From Marinimicrobium sp. C6131 (lineage in GTDB: Bacteria > Pseudomonadota > Gammaproteobacteria > Pseudomonadales > Cellvibrionaceae): 64,000 nucleotides of DNA. Numbering within the stretch: position 1 is the first letter of the stretch; every line of letters starts with the position of its first letter. Shown here piece after piece: positions 51,053 to 60,255 of this stretch. Where the stretch lies: contig NZ_CP110629.1 of NCBI RefSeq assembly GCF_026153455.1, positions 2,604,001-2,668,000 of the forward strand, written 5' to 3'. Both the position numbers and the translations under genes were made by a program. The notes beneath the pieces were generated by a model. It had not been told where the DNA came from. It searched no databases and saw only the letters and a list, made by a program, of their open reading frames with translations.

Positions 51053-52327
51053 ATGACCGTGATCGCAGAATACGGCCAGACGCTGCTCATCCTCGCCTGC
51101 ATCTTTGGCGTCTTTATGGCCTGGGGGGTGGGCGCCAACGACGTCGCCAATGCCATGGGCACTTCGGTGGGCTCGCGAGCACTGACCATCAAACAGGCCA
51201 TTCTGGTGGCCATGGTGTTCGAGTTCCTCGGCGCCTACCTCGCTGGTGGCGAAGTGACCTCCACCATCCGCAAAGGCATTGTCGACCCCGTCATCATGAC
51301 GGAAAACCCGGATTTACTGGTGTTCGGGATGCTCTCCGCCCTGCTGGCCGCCGGTACCTGGCTGTTGATCGCCAGCATTCTGGGCTGGCCGGTCTCCACC
51401 ACACACTCCATCGTTGGCGCTATTGTGGGTTTCGCCGCCGTGGGTATCTCCATGGAGGCCGTGGCCTGGAACAAGGTGGGCACCATCGTCGCCAGTTGGG
51501 TGGTCTCGCCGGTACTGGCGGGAACCATTGCGTTCTGGCTGTTCCGCTCGGTGCAGAAACTGATCCTCAACACCGAAGACCCGTTCAGCAACGCCAAACG
51601 CTACATTCCCCTCTACATGTTCGCCGTGGGCTTTCTGATTGCCATGGTGACTCTGGTAAAAGGCCTTAAGCACGTTCTGAGTGATTCAGCGTTTCAGCCC
51701 AGCTTTTTCCAGAGCATGCTGGTATCGGCCGTCATCGGTGTACTGGTCGCCGTGCTCGGCATTTACATGATGCGTAACATCAAGAAAGACAACGAAGCCG
51801 ACGCCGTCAACCGCTTTACCAGCGTCGAACGGGTATTCGGCATTCTGATGATCTTTACCGCCTGTGCCATGGCCTTCGCCCACGGCTCCAACGATGTGGC
51901 CAACGCCGTTGGCCCGCTCGCTGCAGTGGTCAGCGTGGTGCAGACCCAGTCGGTCAGCGCACAGGCGGTGGTACCCGCCTGGGTTCTGTTGATTGGTGCG
52001 GTGGGTATTGTGATCGGCCTGGCCACCTATGGCTGGAAGGTGATTGCCACCATCGGCAAGAAAATCACCGAGCTGACCCCGAGCCGCGGCTTTGCCGCCG
52101 AGCTCGGCGCCGCCGGCACCGTGGTGCTCGCCTCGGGGACCGGCCTGCCGGTCTCCACCACCCACACATTGGTAGGCGCCGTCCTGGGAGTGGGCCTGGC
52201 GCGGGGTATTGGCGCCCTGAACCTTCGGGTGATCGGCACCATTTTCATGTCCTGGGTCATCACCCTACCCGCCGGGGCCGGCCTGGCCATTCTGTTTTTC
52301 TTCTTCTTCAAAGGCGTGTTTGGTTAA
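51053..52327 (+). CDS. pit: Inorganic phosphate transporter, Pit family
   Basis: A 424-residue inner-membrane carrier with about ten membrane helices in two homologous halves. The Pit signatures are GANDVANAMGTSVGSRAL (near residue 25) and AHGSNDVANAVGPLAAV (near 280); each half also has the PVSTTH motif (WPVSTTHSIVGA and LPVSTTHTLVGA). It imports metal phosphate with protons. It starts 30 bases after DUF47, and argE-argA follow, the order seen at PA5208-PA5204 in Pseudomonas. Confidence 0.95.
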   Translation: MTVIAEYGQTLLILACIFGVFMAWGVGANDVANAMGTSVGSRALTIKQAILVAMVFEFLGAYLAGGEVTSTIRKGIVDPVIMTENPDLLVFGMLSALLAAGTWLLIASILGWPVSTTHSIVGAIVGFAAVGISMEAVAWNKVGTIVASWVVSPVLAGTIAFWLFRSVQKLILNTEDPFSNAKRYIPLYMFAVGFLIAMVTLVKGLKHVLSDSAFQPSFFQSMLVSAVIGVLVAVLGIYMMRNIKKDNEADAVNRFTSVERVFGILMIFTACAMAFAHGSNDVANAVGPLAAVVSVVQTQSVSAQAVVPAWVLLIGAVGIVIGLATYGWKVIATIGKKITELTPSRGFAAELGAAGTVVLASGTGLPVSTTHTLVGAVLGVGLARGIGALNLRVIGTIFMSWVITLPAGAGLAILFFFFFKGVFG

Positions 52328-52342
52328 GCCACGCCGATTGCC

Positions 52343-52367
52343 GTAGGGCGCCCGAGCGGCGCCCTAC
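52343..52367. terminator. Stem-loop after pit
   Basis: GTAGGGCGC (52343-52351) and GCGCCCTAC (52359-52367) form a 9-bp stem with a 7-base loop, without a T run. It probably marks the end of the DUF47-pit unit and resembles the GTAGGGCG edge of the REP-like repeats. Confidence 0.5.
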
Positions 52368-52422
52368 CCGATACTCCCGTCCTGTATTACACTGCCGATA
52401 CATTCTCTGAATCCGGCCGTGT

Positions 52423-53622
52423 ATGACTTTCGATCTCAAGCGTTATCGTGACCAACTCGCCCAACTGGTGGCTCATCCGTCGGTGAGCTGCGCCGACCCC
52501 CACTGGGATATGGGCAACAAGCCGGTGCTCGACCTGTTGTCAGAGTGGTTGGACGCGCGCGGATTTGCGTGCGAGCTGCTGCCGGTGCCCGGCAAGAGTG
52601 GTAAATACAACCTGATTGCCAGCAAAGGCACCGGCCCGGGCGGGCTGGTTTTCTCCGGTCACAGCGATACCGTGCCCTACGACGACAACCGTTGGCAGAG
52701 CGACCCCTTCACACTGACAGAGAGGAACGGGAAGCTCTACGGTCTGGGCGCTACCGATATGAAGGGCTTTTTCCCGGCGGTACTGGCGGCAATTGATGCA
52801 CTTGCGGATCAGCCACTGCAGCAGCCCTTGATTGTGCTCGCCACCGCCGATGAGGAAAGCAGCATGAGCGGCGCCCGGGCACTGGTGGAGCTGGGCCGCC
52901 CCAAGGCGCGCTACGCGGTGATTGGAGAGCCCACCGAACTGCGACCGGTGCGCATGCACAAGGGCATCATGATGGAATCCATCCGGGTGCACGGCGCCAG
53001 CGGCCACTCATCCAACCCCGCATTGGGTAAAAACGCACTGGAAACCATGCACGGAGTGATCTCCGAGCTGCTGGCGTACCGGGGCGAACTGCAGGCCCGC
53101 TACCGCAACCCGGGGTTTCAGGTGGATGTGCCGACCATGAATCTCGGTTGCATCCATGGCGGCGACAACCCCAATCGGATCTGTGCCGAGTGCGAGTTGC
53201 ACTTCGATCTGAGGGCCCTGCCCGGCATGGATAACGATGAATTACGCGCGGCCATCGACCGGCGCCTGCGGCCCATTGCGGAGCGTTCCGGCACCGATAT
53301 CGTGCTCTCGGAGCTATTTGCCGGCGTGGAGCCCTTTGAGCAGGGCGAGCAGTCGGCACTGGTACAGGCCTGTGAGCGGCTCACCGGCCATGCCAGTGAA
53401 GCCGTGGCCTTCGCGACCGAGGCTCCATTTCTGCAGTCTTTGGGCATGGAGACCCTGGTACTCGGACCCGGCTCGATCAACCAGGCACACCAGCCCGACG
53501 AGTTTATCGATATTCAACAGCTGGCACCGGCAGTGGACATTCTCCGCGGCCTGATCGATCGCTTCTGCATCCAGCCCGACACGGCGGCGTCCGCCCCCCC
53601 TGTGTCTGACAAAAGGAACTAA
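52423..53622 (+). CDS. argE: Acetylornithine deacetylase
   Basis: A 399-residue M20-family metallohydrolase that releases ornithine from N-acetylornithine. Metal ligands appear in FSGHSDTVPYDD (His80, Asp82), YGLGATDMKGF (bridging Asp), TADEESSMSGA (Glu pair) and VIGEPTELRPV. Sequence fits ArgE rather than DapE or CPG2. No clear ribosome site precedes ATG 52423. It is followed 4 bases later by argA. Confidence 0.94.
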   Translation: MTFDLKRYRDQLAQLVAHPSVSCADPHWDMGNKPVLDLLSEWLDARGFACELLPVPGKSGKYNLIASKGTGPGGLVFSGHSDTVPYDDNRWQSDPFTLTERNGKLYGLGATDMKGFFPAVLAAIDALADQPLQQPLIVLATADEESSMSGARALVELGRPKARYAVIGEPTELRPVRMHKGIMMESIRVHGASGHSSNPALGKNALETMHGVISELLAYRGELQARYRNPGFQVDVPTMNLGCIHGGDNPNRICAECELHFDLRALPGMDNDELRAAIDRRLRPIAERSGTDIVLSELFAGVEPFEQGEQSALVQACERLTGHASEAVAFATEAPFLQSLGMETLVLGPGSINQAHQPDEFIDIQQLAPAVDILRGLIDRFCIQPDTAASAPPVSDKRN

Positions 53623-53626
53623 CGCT

Positions 53627-54940
53627 TTGACCGGTTCAACCCAAGACTACGTCAAATGGTTCAGGCACTCCTCGCCCTACATCAACGCACACCGGGGTAA
53701 GACCTTTGTGTTGATGCTGCCGGGTGAGGCCCTGGTGCATCCAAACTACGGCAATATCATTTACGACATTGCGTTGCTCAGCAGCCTGGGTGTGCGCCTG
53801 GTCGTGGTGCATGGAGCGCGTCCCCAGATCGATGCCAGGCTGGCTGAATCCGGCACCGAGAGCCGATTTCACCGCAATCTCCGGGTCACCGACGCCACCA
53901 GCCTCGATCAGGTTACCCAGGCCATTGGCCAGGCGCGGATTCAAATGGAAGCGGCCCTGTCCACCGGGGTGCCCAATTCCCCCATGCACGGTGCCCGCAT
54001 GCAAGTGATCAGTGGCAACTTTGTGGTGGCCATGCCCCACGGCGTTCTCGACGGGGTCGATCTGCAACACACCGGCAAGGTCCGCCGGATCAACACCCGC
54101 TCACTCAACACGGTACTGGACTCGGGGGCCATCGCCCTGCTCTCGCCGTTGGGCTATTCCACGACCGGCGAGGCTTTCAACCTCTCCTTCACCGATGTTG
54201 CCACGCAGGTGGCCTCGGCGCTGAAGGCGGACAAGCTACTGGCGTTCATTGAGGCCGAAGGCGTCAGTGACACCAACGGCGAGTTGGTCCGTCAACTGGC
54301 CGTTCAGGAGTGTCGCGAGTTTCTGGAACAGCAAGGTGAACACATCAGCGGGGATATCCGTCAGGCACTTTCGGCCTGTTATCTGGCCTGCCTGCAGGGT
54401 GTCCCCCGGGCCCAACTGTTCAGTTACGCCACCGACGGGGCCATGCTCAGCGAGCTGTTCACCCGGGACGGCATGGGGACCATGGTGCACTCCGACAGTT
54501 ACGAGCAACTGCGCCGGGCGACCATTGATGATGTCGGCGGGATCCTGGAGCTGATCGCACCGCTGGAGAATGAGGGCATTCTGGTGCGCCGCTCCCGGGA
54601 GCTGCTGGAGACGGAGATCGACCGGTTCCATGTGCTGGAAAAGGACGGCACCATCATCGCCTGTGCGGCCATGTATCCCTTTGAGGAGAGTGCGGAGCTG
54701 GCCTGTGTGGTCACCCATCCGGAGTACCGCAAAGGCGGCCGGGCGTCGACGTTGCTAACCCAGATGGAGAAAATGGCGCGGCGACAGGGGATCAAGCAGT
54801 TGTTTCTTCTCACGACCCAGACGGCTCATTGGTTTATTGAACAGGGCTTTGTCCAGGCACAGATTGATGACCTTCCCGTTGCCCGGCGGCGGTTGTACAA
54901 CTATCAGCGGAATTCGAAGATTTTTATCAAGAATCTGTAG
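53627..54940 (+). CDS. argA: N-acetylglutamate synthase
   Basis: A 437-residue classical ArgA, first enzyme of arginine synthesis. Residues about 20-285 form an amino-acid-kinase-like domain (VVHGARPQIDARL, the arginine-sensing part) and about 290-437 a GNAT domain (LACVVTHPEYRKGGRASTLL). The start codon is TTG 53627, supported by AAAAGGAACT about eight bases upstream and by normal family length. It is coupled to argE. Having both argA and argE implies the linear acetyl cycle, although argJ elsewhere cannot be excluded. Confidence 0.94.
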   Translation: MTGSTQDYVKWFRHSSPYINAHRGKTFVLMLPGEALVHPNYGNIIYDIALLSSLGVRLVVVHGARPQIDARLAESGTESRFHRNLRVTDATSLDQVTQAIGQARIQMEAALSTGVPNSPMHGARMQVISGNFVVAMPHGVLDGVDLQHTGKVRRINTRSLNTVLDSGAIALLSPLGYSTTGEAFNLSFTDVATQVASALKADKLLAFIEAEGVSDTNGELVRQLAVQECREFLEQQGEHISGDIRQALSACYLACLQGVPRAQLFSYATDGAMLSELFTRDGMGTMVHSDSYEQLRRATIDDVGGILELIAPLENEGILVRRSRELLETEIDRFHVLEKDGTIIACAAMYPFEESAELACVVTHPEYRKGGRASTLLTQMEKMARRQGIKQLFLLTTQTAHWFIEQGFVQAQIDDLPVARRRLYNYQRNSKIFIKNL

Positions 54941-55014
54941 GACAGGTAGAGAAACCGTTAGAGCTTCGTATCGGGACGCTACGGTGCCTGAACTGTGGCA
55001 CTGAGGGACGATGT

Positions 55015-55105
55015 GGGGTACAGCCTTTCAAGACCGTGGAGCGGGGGACCCGCGATTCGAGCCCCCAGGGATGGGTTTACGGCGTGTCTTGAAAGGGTAT
55101 ACCCC
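55015..55105 (+). repeat. Covarying-arm palindromic element, copy F (short form)
   Basis: Arms 55015-55033 and 55087-55105 pair over 19 positions with mismatches only in a 3-base patch (CAG against TAC-type bases); the inner part is TTTCAAGA / TCTTGAAA. The core has GCGGG-GGA-CCCGC and CCC-AGGGAT-GGG. It lies between argA and ilvD. The rest of the 54941-55219 gap shows no gene. Confidence 0.82.
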
Positions 55106-55219
55106 GCAGCGACCCGGTCTTTCCGTCACACCAATATCCCAGGCGAAGCACACCCGCCGCTTTGCTGGTTTTCTGCTATTATTGACGCTTTTTTATGACG
55201 TCAGACGAAGAGTAGAACC

Positions 55220-57064
55220 ATGCCCGTTTATCGCTCCAAAACCACCACTGCTGGCCGGAACATGGCTGGTGCTCGCGCGCTGTGGCGTGCCACCGGGATG
55301 AAAGACGAAGACTTTCACAAACCCATCATCGCCGTCGCCAACTCCTTCACCCAGTTTGTGCCCGGCCACGTCCACCTCAAGGACATGGGGCAACTGGTCG
55401 CACGGGAAATCGAAAAAGCCGGTGGTGTGGCCAAAGAGTTCAACACCATTGCGGTAGACGATGGCATTGCCATGGGTCACGACGGCATGCTTTACAGCCT
55501 GCCGTCCCGGGACATCATCGCCGACTCCGTCGAATACATGGTCAATGCCCACTGCGCGGACGCGCTGGTGTGCATCTCCAACTGCGACAAAATCACCCCC
55601 GGAATGCTGATGGCCGCCATGCGCCTGAACATCCCGGTGATTTTTGTGTCTGGCGGTCCCATGGAAGCGGGCAAAACCAAACTCGCGGATCACAACCTGG
55701 ACCTGATTGACGCCATGGTCATTGCCGCCGACGATTCGGTGGACGACGAAACCGTGGCCGAGTACGAGCGCTCCGCCTGCCCGACCTGCGGCTCCTGCTC
55801 CGGGATGTTCACCGCCAACTCCATGAACTGTCTGACCGAGGCGCTGGGCCTGTCACTGCCCGGCAACGGCACTCTGTTGGCCACTCACGCCGACCGGGAA
55901 GCGCTGTTCCTCGAGGCGGCACGACGTATTGTCGATATCACCAAACGCTACTACGAGGAAGACGATGAGCGGATGCTGCCTCGCTCTATCGCGAACTTCA
56001 AGGCCTTTGAGAACGCCATGGCCCTGGATATTGCCATGGGCGGCTCCACCAACACCATTCTGCACCTGTTGGCGGCCGCTCAGGAGGGCGACGTTGACTT
56101 CACCATGTTCGATATCGACCGCCTGTCCCGGGAGATTCCTCAGCTGTGTAAAGTGGCGCCCAACACCCAGCGCTATCATATCGAGGACGTGCACCGCGCC
56201 GGTGGGGTAATGAGCATTCTGGCCGAACTCAATCGGGCCGGCCTGCTCCACGCCGACCTGCCCACCGTTCACAGCAACACCTTCCAGGAAGCCCTGGATC
56301 ACTGGGACATCACGACGACCACCTCCGACGAGGTGCGCACCTTTTACAAGGCCGGTCCGGCGGGCATCCCGACCCAGCAGGCGTTCAGTCAGGCCACTCG
56401 CTGGCCCAGCCTCGATGACGATCGCGCCAACGGCTGTATCCGCTCACTGGAGCACGCCTACACCCGTGAAGGCGGCCTCGCGGTCTTGAAGGGCAATATT
56501 GCCCTGGACGGCTGTGTGGTGAAAACCTCGGGCGTAGACGAGAGCTGCTGGGTGTTTGAAGGGCCCGCGCGCGTTGTGGAAAGCCAGGACGAGGCGGTCG
56601 ACGCGATTCTCAGCGGGAAAGTCAAAGCCGGTGAAGTGGTGATTGTCCGTTACGAGGGGCCTCGCGGTGGTCCCGGTATGCAGGAAATGCTGTACCCCAC
56701 CAGCTACCTGAAATCCAAAGGGTTGGGCAAGGACTGTGCGCTGCTGACGGACGGACGTTTCTCCGGCGGAACTTCGGGTCTGTCGATCGGACACGTATCG
56801 CCTGAGGCGGCGGCGGGTGGTGCGATCGGTCTGGTAGAAGATGGCGACATCATTCTCATCGATATCCCCAATCGCCGGATTGAAGCACGTCTGAGCGATG
56901 AAGAACTGCAGGCACGGCGCGATGCCATGAATGCGCGGGGCGAGCAGGCGTGGAAACCCCGAGAAGCCCGTCCGCGCAAAGTCAGCACCGCCCTGAAAGC
57001 GTACGCCATGCTGGCGACCAGCGCCGACAAAGGGGCCGTAAGGGACCTGAGTAAACTCGACTGA
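55220..57064 (+). CDS. ilvD: Dihydroxy-acid dehydratase
   Basis: A 614-residue Fe-S dehydratase making the 2-oxo acids for Val and Ile. Cluster cysteines appear in SNCDKITPGM and ACPTCGSCSGMFTANSMN, and a VSGGPMEAG segment is conserved. LTDGRFSGGTSGLSIGHVSPEAA is the C-terminal signature (first part TDGRFSGGTSGLS). Length is that of the longer IlvD type. It stands alone with a strong terminator after it; ilvE lies 11 kb away. Confidence 0.96.
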   Translation: MPVYRSKTTTAGRNMAGARALWRATGMKDEDFHKPIIAVANSFTQFVPGHVHLKDMGQLVAREIEKAGGVAKEFNTIAVDDGIAMGHDGMLYSLPSRDIIADSVEYMVNAHCADALVCISNCDKITPGMLMAAMRLNIPVIFVSGGPMEAGKTKLADHNLDLIDAMVIAADDSVDDETVAEYERSACPTCGSCSGMFTANSMNCLTEALGLSLPGNGTLLATHADREALFLEAARRIVDITKRYYEEDDERMLPRSIANFKAFENAMALDIAMGGSTNTILHLLAAAQEGDVDFTMFDIDRLSREIPQLCKVAPNTQRYHIEDVHRAGGVMSILAELNRAGLLHADLPTVHSNTFQEALDHWDITTTTSDEVRTFYKAGPAGIPTQQAFSQATRWPSLDDDRANGCIRSLEHAYTREGGLAVLKGNIALDGCVVKTSGVDESCWVFEGPARVVESQDEAVDAILSGKVKAGEVVIVRYEGPRGGPGMQEMLYPTSYLKSKGLGKDCALLTDGRFSGGTSGLSIGHVSPEAAAGGAIGLVEDGDIILIDIPNRRIEARLSDEELQARRDAMNARGEQAWKPREARPRKVSTALKAYAMLATSADKGAVRDLSKLD

Positions 57065-57125
57065 GCCCACTTTGAGGGCAACTGGCAGGGACGCCAGACG
57101 CGATGCACTCCTTTTTCGCAGATAC

Positions 57126-57154
57126 AAAAAAACCGGCTCGAAGCCGGTTTTTTT
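57126..57154. terminator. Bidirectional rho-independent terminator
   Basis: ACCGGCT-CGA-AGCCGGT forms a 7-bp stem flanked by an A run (57126-57132) and a T run (57148-57154). It serves ilvD on the plus strand and the TonB-cluster TPR gene on the minus strand. Confidence 0.92.
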
Positions 57155-57173
57155 GTGCGTTGAGATCGGAGGT

Positions 57174-58628
57174 TCAGGCGCCCGGCAATACCAGACCGTC
57201 TTCCTCTTCCCACTTACGCTTGCGCTCCTGATAACGCTCTTCTTCTTTACGAGCTTTCTCTTCGCGCTCTTTTTCTTTCTCCGCGAAATTGATCCACTGC
57301 TTGGCCGCTTCTTCGCTGCGCTTGTCTTTAGCCGCTTCTTTCAGGGATTCAATCGCTTCATCATACTGCTCCAGGTTCACATAGGCGGTACCCATTCTCA
57401 GGTACACCTGGTCAGCACGATCAACCCCTTTGTCCAACGCTTCACGGGCCGCCTCGATAGAGTCTTCGTAGCGGTCGTTCAGCATATAAATGGCAGACAG
57501 ACGAGCAAACAGATCTCCTTCGTCAGACTTCTCGGCCGCTTTTTCCATTTCAACCATGGACTTTTCCACTTCCTGAGCCATGCTCCAGGAGTTGGCCAGA
57601 AGTTCCAGGTTCCGGGAAGTCGGCTCAATGATCTCGTCTTCGTAGATTCCCTTTTCCAGGACCTTGGCGGCCTTGTAGGGAATATCGCGGTCGAGATACA
57701 TGGAGGCCATGGAAACCAGGATGTTTTCCTTGTCCAGGCCGCCAAGCAGGTACACCACTTCCAGAGAGTGCAGACGGTTGTCGAACTCCTCCAGCAGGCT
57801 GTACATGTCCGACAGCTGGCGCCAAGTCGACACCTTCGGATAATCCCGAACCATCTTCTTCAACACGTTCAACGTACTTCTGTAGTCTTCTTTCTCGAAG
57901 TACAACAGACGCTGCATGGCGTACCAGTTTTCTTCGGGAATTTCGCCATCCTGCTCGGCCATCTCAACGGCTTCGTTGACATGGACCAGGGCACGGTCGG
58001 CGTCACCCATCTGATAGAACAACAGAGAGAACACGTAGTACTGATCCGCATCGATACTGGTAACCATATTGGTCCAGTTCTCGAATGCGTCCAGCGCTGC
58101 TTCAAAGTTCTCTTCCTGCATGTGCAACTTGCCCAGCACCTGCCAGGTGGACGTTTCCAGGCCAGAGGGAATCTGCGGAGAACGGGCCACTACCTTTTCG
58201 AAGGCATCAATGGTGCGCTCCATGTTGTCCATCTGGAAATGAACGTTGGCAACGAAGTTGTAAATCTGAGCCTGCTCATAGGCGTTGTATTCATCAATGT
58301 TGCTTTCCATTTCCTGCAACAGACGCAACGCTTCGTTCAAGTCCGGCTCACGACCGGAATCTTCTTCCGGATCGATAAAGCTCTGAACTTCAGAGAGCTC
58401 TTCATTCAACCGCTGGCTGATGCCGGGAATCCGTCGGGTTTCCGGCGGTTCGCTGGCAGGCTGGATCAACTCCTGGGCCATAACACTGCCCTGGAGCCAA
58501 CCACTGGCCTCCGGTGCCACTTCATTCACAACCACGGTGGAGACGGCAGGAGCGGTGACCAGCGCTGCCGCCAACAGGCTGCGATTCAGCGTACCGGCAA
58601 AAAATGCTTGTAGTTTATTCACTGTCAT
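57174..58628 (-). CDS. TPR repeat protein of the TonB2-type cluster
   Basis: A 484-residue exported protein: N-terminal signal (FAGTLNRSLLAAALVTAPAVS), then tandem tetratricopeptide helices from about residue 80 to 440 (AQIYNFVANVHFQMDNMERT; LYINLEQYDEAIESLKEAA-type units). A Lys/Glu/Arg-rich tail (EKEREEKARKEEERYQERK) follows. It is the last gene of the TonB2-type operon, where a TPR protein is conserved and thought to help TonB-dependent uptake. ATG 58628 (MTVNKLQ) has GGGGG just upstream and lies 10 bases after tonB. Confidence 0.88.
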   Translation of the reverse strand: MTVNKLQAFFAGTLNRSLLAAALVTAPAVSTVVVNEVAPEASGWLQGSVMAQELIQPASEPPETRRIPGISQRLNEELSEVQSFIDPEEDSGREPDLNEALRLLQEMESNIDEYNAYEQAQIYNFVANVHFQMDNMERTIDAFEKVVARSPQIPSGLETSTWQVLGKLHMQEENFEAALDAFENWTNMVTSIDADQYYVFSLLFYQMGDADRALVHVNEAVEMAEQDGEIPEENWYAMQRLLYFEKEDYRSTLNVLKKMVRDYPKVSTWRQLSDMYSLLEEFDNRLHSLEVVYLLGGLDKENILVSMASMYLDRDIPYKAAKVLEKGIYEDEIIEPTSRNLELLANSWSMAQEVEKSMVEMEKAAEKSDEGDLFARLSAIYMLNDRYEDSIEAAREALDKGVDRADQVYLRMGTAYVNLEQYDEAIESLKEAAKDKRSEEAAKQWINFAEKEKEREEKARKEEERYQERKRKWEEEDGLVLPGA

Positions 58629-58638
58629 AACCCCCAAC

Positions 58639-59265
58639 CTACTCGTCCGCCAGTTCAAAGACGAAACGATAGCTAACACCGGCCACTTCCACCGGCTCGC
58701 CGTCTACCGTCCGCGGACGGAATTTGAAACGCTCTGCAGCGCGAATCGCCGCACGGTTGAAGATGCTGGTCTCGCGACCTTCCGTATCCACAGCATCCAC
58801 CACCACCACGTCACGGGTCGAACCGTTAGTGGTCACGGTAAAGCTCACCGTCACAAAGCCTTCGATTCCACGCTGAGCCGCACGACGCGGATACTCGGGT
58901 GCCACGGCCACGATCGGCATGTATTCACCGTCACCAGAGAAGTTGCCACCGGTGCCCATGTTCATATCCAGCCCCATACTCGGAGCCGCCATGTTCAAGG
59001 CACTTGCATCAACGTCCGGAGAGTCGAACTCGGGCTCCGGAATATCCGGCGGAGGCTCATTGGGATCCTCCGGTTTTTCCGGCTTGGCCGCCTCGTACTG
59101 CGTCTCAATCTCCGTATCCGGCATATGGATATCGGCGATTTTACGGTCTTCCGGCTCTTCGTCCTGACCAAGGTCGGAGTTGATCAAGGACTGCATCAAA
59201 AACAGCAGGGCCACCGTTACGACGACCGATAACCCCCCCGCGATACCTACTCTTGCAAAATTCAT
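58639..59265 (-). CDS. tonB: TonB2-type energy transducer
   Basis: A 208-residue protein with an N-terminal membrane anchor (GIAGGLSVVVTVALLFLM), a short Pro/Glu region (KPEKPEDPNEPPPDIPEPE) and a C-terminal TonB domain (APEYPRRAAQRGIEGFVTVSF, then NRAAIRAAERFKFRP). The short linker fits TonB2 rather than E. coli TonB. It transmits proton-motive force from ExbB/ExbD to outer-membrane receptors. It is 6 bases after exbD. Confidence 0.92.
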   Translation of the reverse strand: MNFARVGIAGGLSVVVTVALLFLMQSLINSDLGQDEEPEDRKIADIHMPDTEIETQYEAAKPEKPEDPNEPPPDIPEPEFDSPDVDASALNMAAPSMGLDMNMGTGGNFSGDGEYMPIVAVAPEYPRRAAQRGIEGFVTVSFTVTTNGSTRDVVVVDAVDTEGRETSIFNRAAIRAAERFKFRPRTVDGEPVEVAGVSYRFVFELADE

Positions 59266-59271
59266 AGCAGC

Positions 59272-59676
59272 CTAGTTCTCTTCAGTGGAGACAGCGACGT
59301 TGGTAATACCCAGCTCGCGTGCGGATTCTGTAATGGCAATAACAAACTCCATATCCGCGCCCTGATCCGCCTGGATAACCACTGTCCCTTGCGGGTTTTC
59401 AGCCTGCAAGCGCTCGATTTGAGCCCGGACACCACGCTTGTCCACCTGCTGTTTGTCGATCCAGATTTCGTTATTTTCGTTAACGGCAATCAGAATCGCA
59501 GCTTCTTCCTTAGGATCCGCTGTGGTCGCTTCAGGACGATTGACTTCAATCCCCGTCTCTTTAATGAATGTAGCAGTCACGATGAAGAAGATCAGCATGA
59601 TGAACACCACATCGAGCATGGGCGTCAAGTCAATGGCCTGAGCTTCTTCTTCGGCTTTCTGATTGTTCCTGCTCAT
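59272..59676 (-). CDS. exbD: Biopolymer transport protein ExbD
   Basis: A 134-residue protein with one membrane helix carrying the essential Asp (TPMLDVVFIMLIFFIVTA, near residues 18-35) and a periplasmic domain ending GITNVAVSTEEN. It forms the proton channel with ExbB. It follows exbB by 41 bases in the TonB2-type operon. Confidence 0.93.
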   Translation of the reverse strand: MSRNNQKAEEEAQAIDLTPMLDVVFIMLIFFIVTATFIKETGIEVNRPEATTADPKEEAAILIAVNENNEIWIDKQQVDKRGVRAQIERLQAENPQGTVVIQADQGADMEFVIAITESARELGITNVAVSTEEN

Positions 59677-59717
59677 GGGATATCTCTTAAATACCGGGTT
59701 TAAACTGGGTGTTCGCC

Positions 59718-60245
59718 TTAGTGATCCATCGTCAGGTGATCGGCAAACAGGTGATTTTCGCGATCGGCAATCCGCTCAAGATAGGTGTTGGCAAACAGGC
59801 CGGAAAGGGCCGCCACCATACCCGCCATGGTCGGAATTGTTGCCCGCGATACGCCGCCGGCCATCTGTTTGGCGTCGCCGCCGCCCGTCATCGCCAGGAC
59901 GTTAAACACCTCGATCATACCGGTCACGGTTCCGAGCAGACCCAACAGAGGACACAGACTTACCATGGTGGCAATCATGTCCATGTTGGTGTTGATCTTC
60001 TCGGAGATTCGGGAAATCATCGCCTCACGAATTTGGTGGGCATTCCACGATTTCCGCTCACTACGGCTTTCCCACTGATCCAGTGCCGCCTGGACATCGC
60101 TTTTCAGACCACCTTTGAAGTACCAGACCCTCTCAAAAATGAGGGTCCACATCAGGAAGGTTAGGATGGCGATGAGCACAAGCACACCGCCCCCTTGATC
60201 CAAAAAGGCTTTAATGGCTGCAAACGCTTCCATTATTGCCGTCAT
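59718..60245 (-). CDS. exbB: MotA/TolQ/ExbB proton channel protein (ExbB2 type)
   Basis: A 175-residue protein with three membrane helices: near residues 18-36 (GGVLVLIAILTFLMWTLIF), 85-105 (TMVSLCPLLGLLGTVTGMI) and 125-150 (GVSRATIPTMAGMVAALSG). The LGLLGTVTGMIEVF signature is diagnostic. It is shorter than ExbB1 and matches ExbB2 of TonB2 systems. It lies 10 bases after the TtpC-like gene. Confidence 0.92.
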   Translation of the reverse strand: MTAIMEAFAAIKAFLDQGGGVLVLIAILTFLMWTLIFERVWYFKGGLKSDVQAALDQWESRSERKSWNAHQIREAMISRISEKINTNMDMIATMVSLCPLLGLLGTVTGMIEVFNVLAMTGGGDAKQMAGGVSRATIPTMAGMVAALSGLFANTYLERIADRENHLFADHLTMDH

Positions 60246-60255
60246 GGTCTATCTC

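Noticed and set aside
55140..55219. Promoter or attenuator for ilvD
   Set aside because: TATTAT and TTGACG hexamers occur, but not with proper spacing, and I see no leader peptide rich in branched-chain codons.
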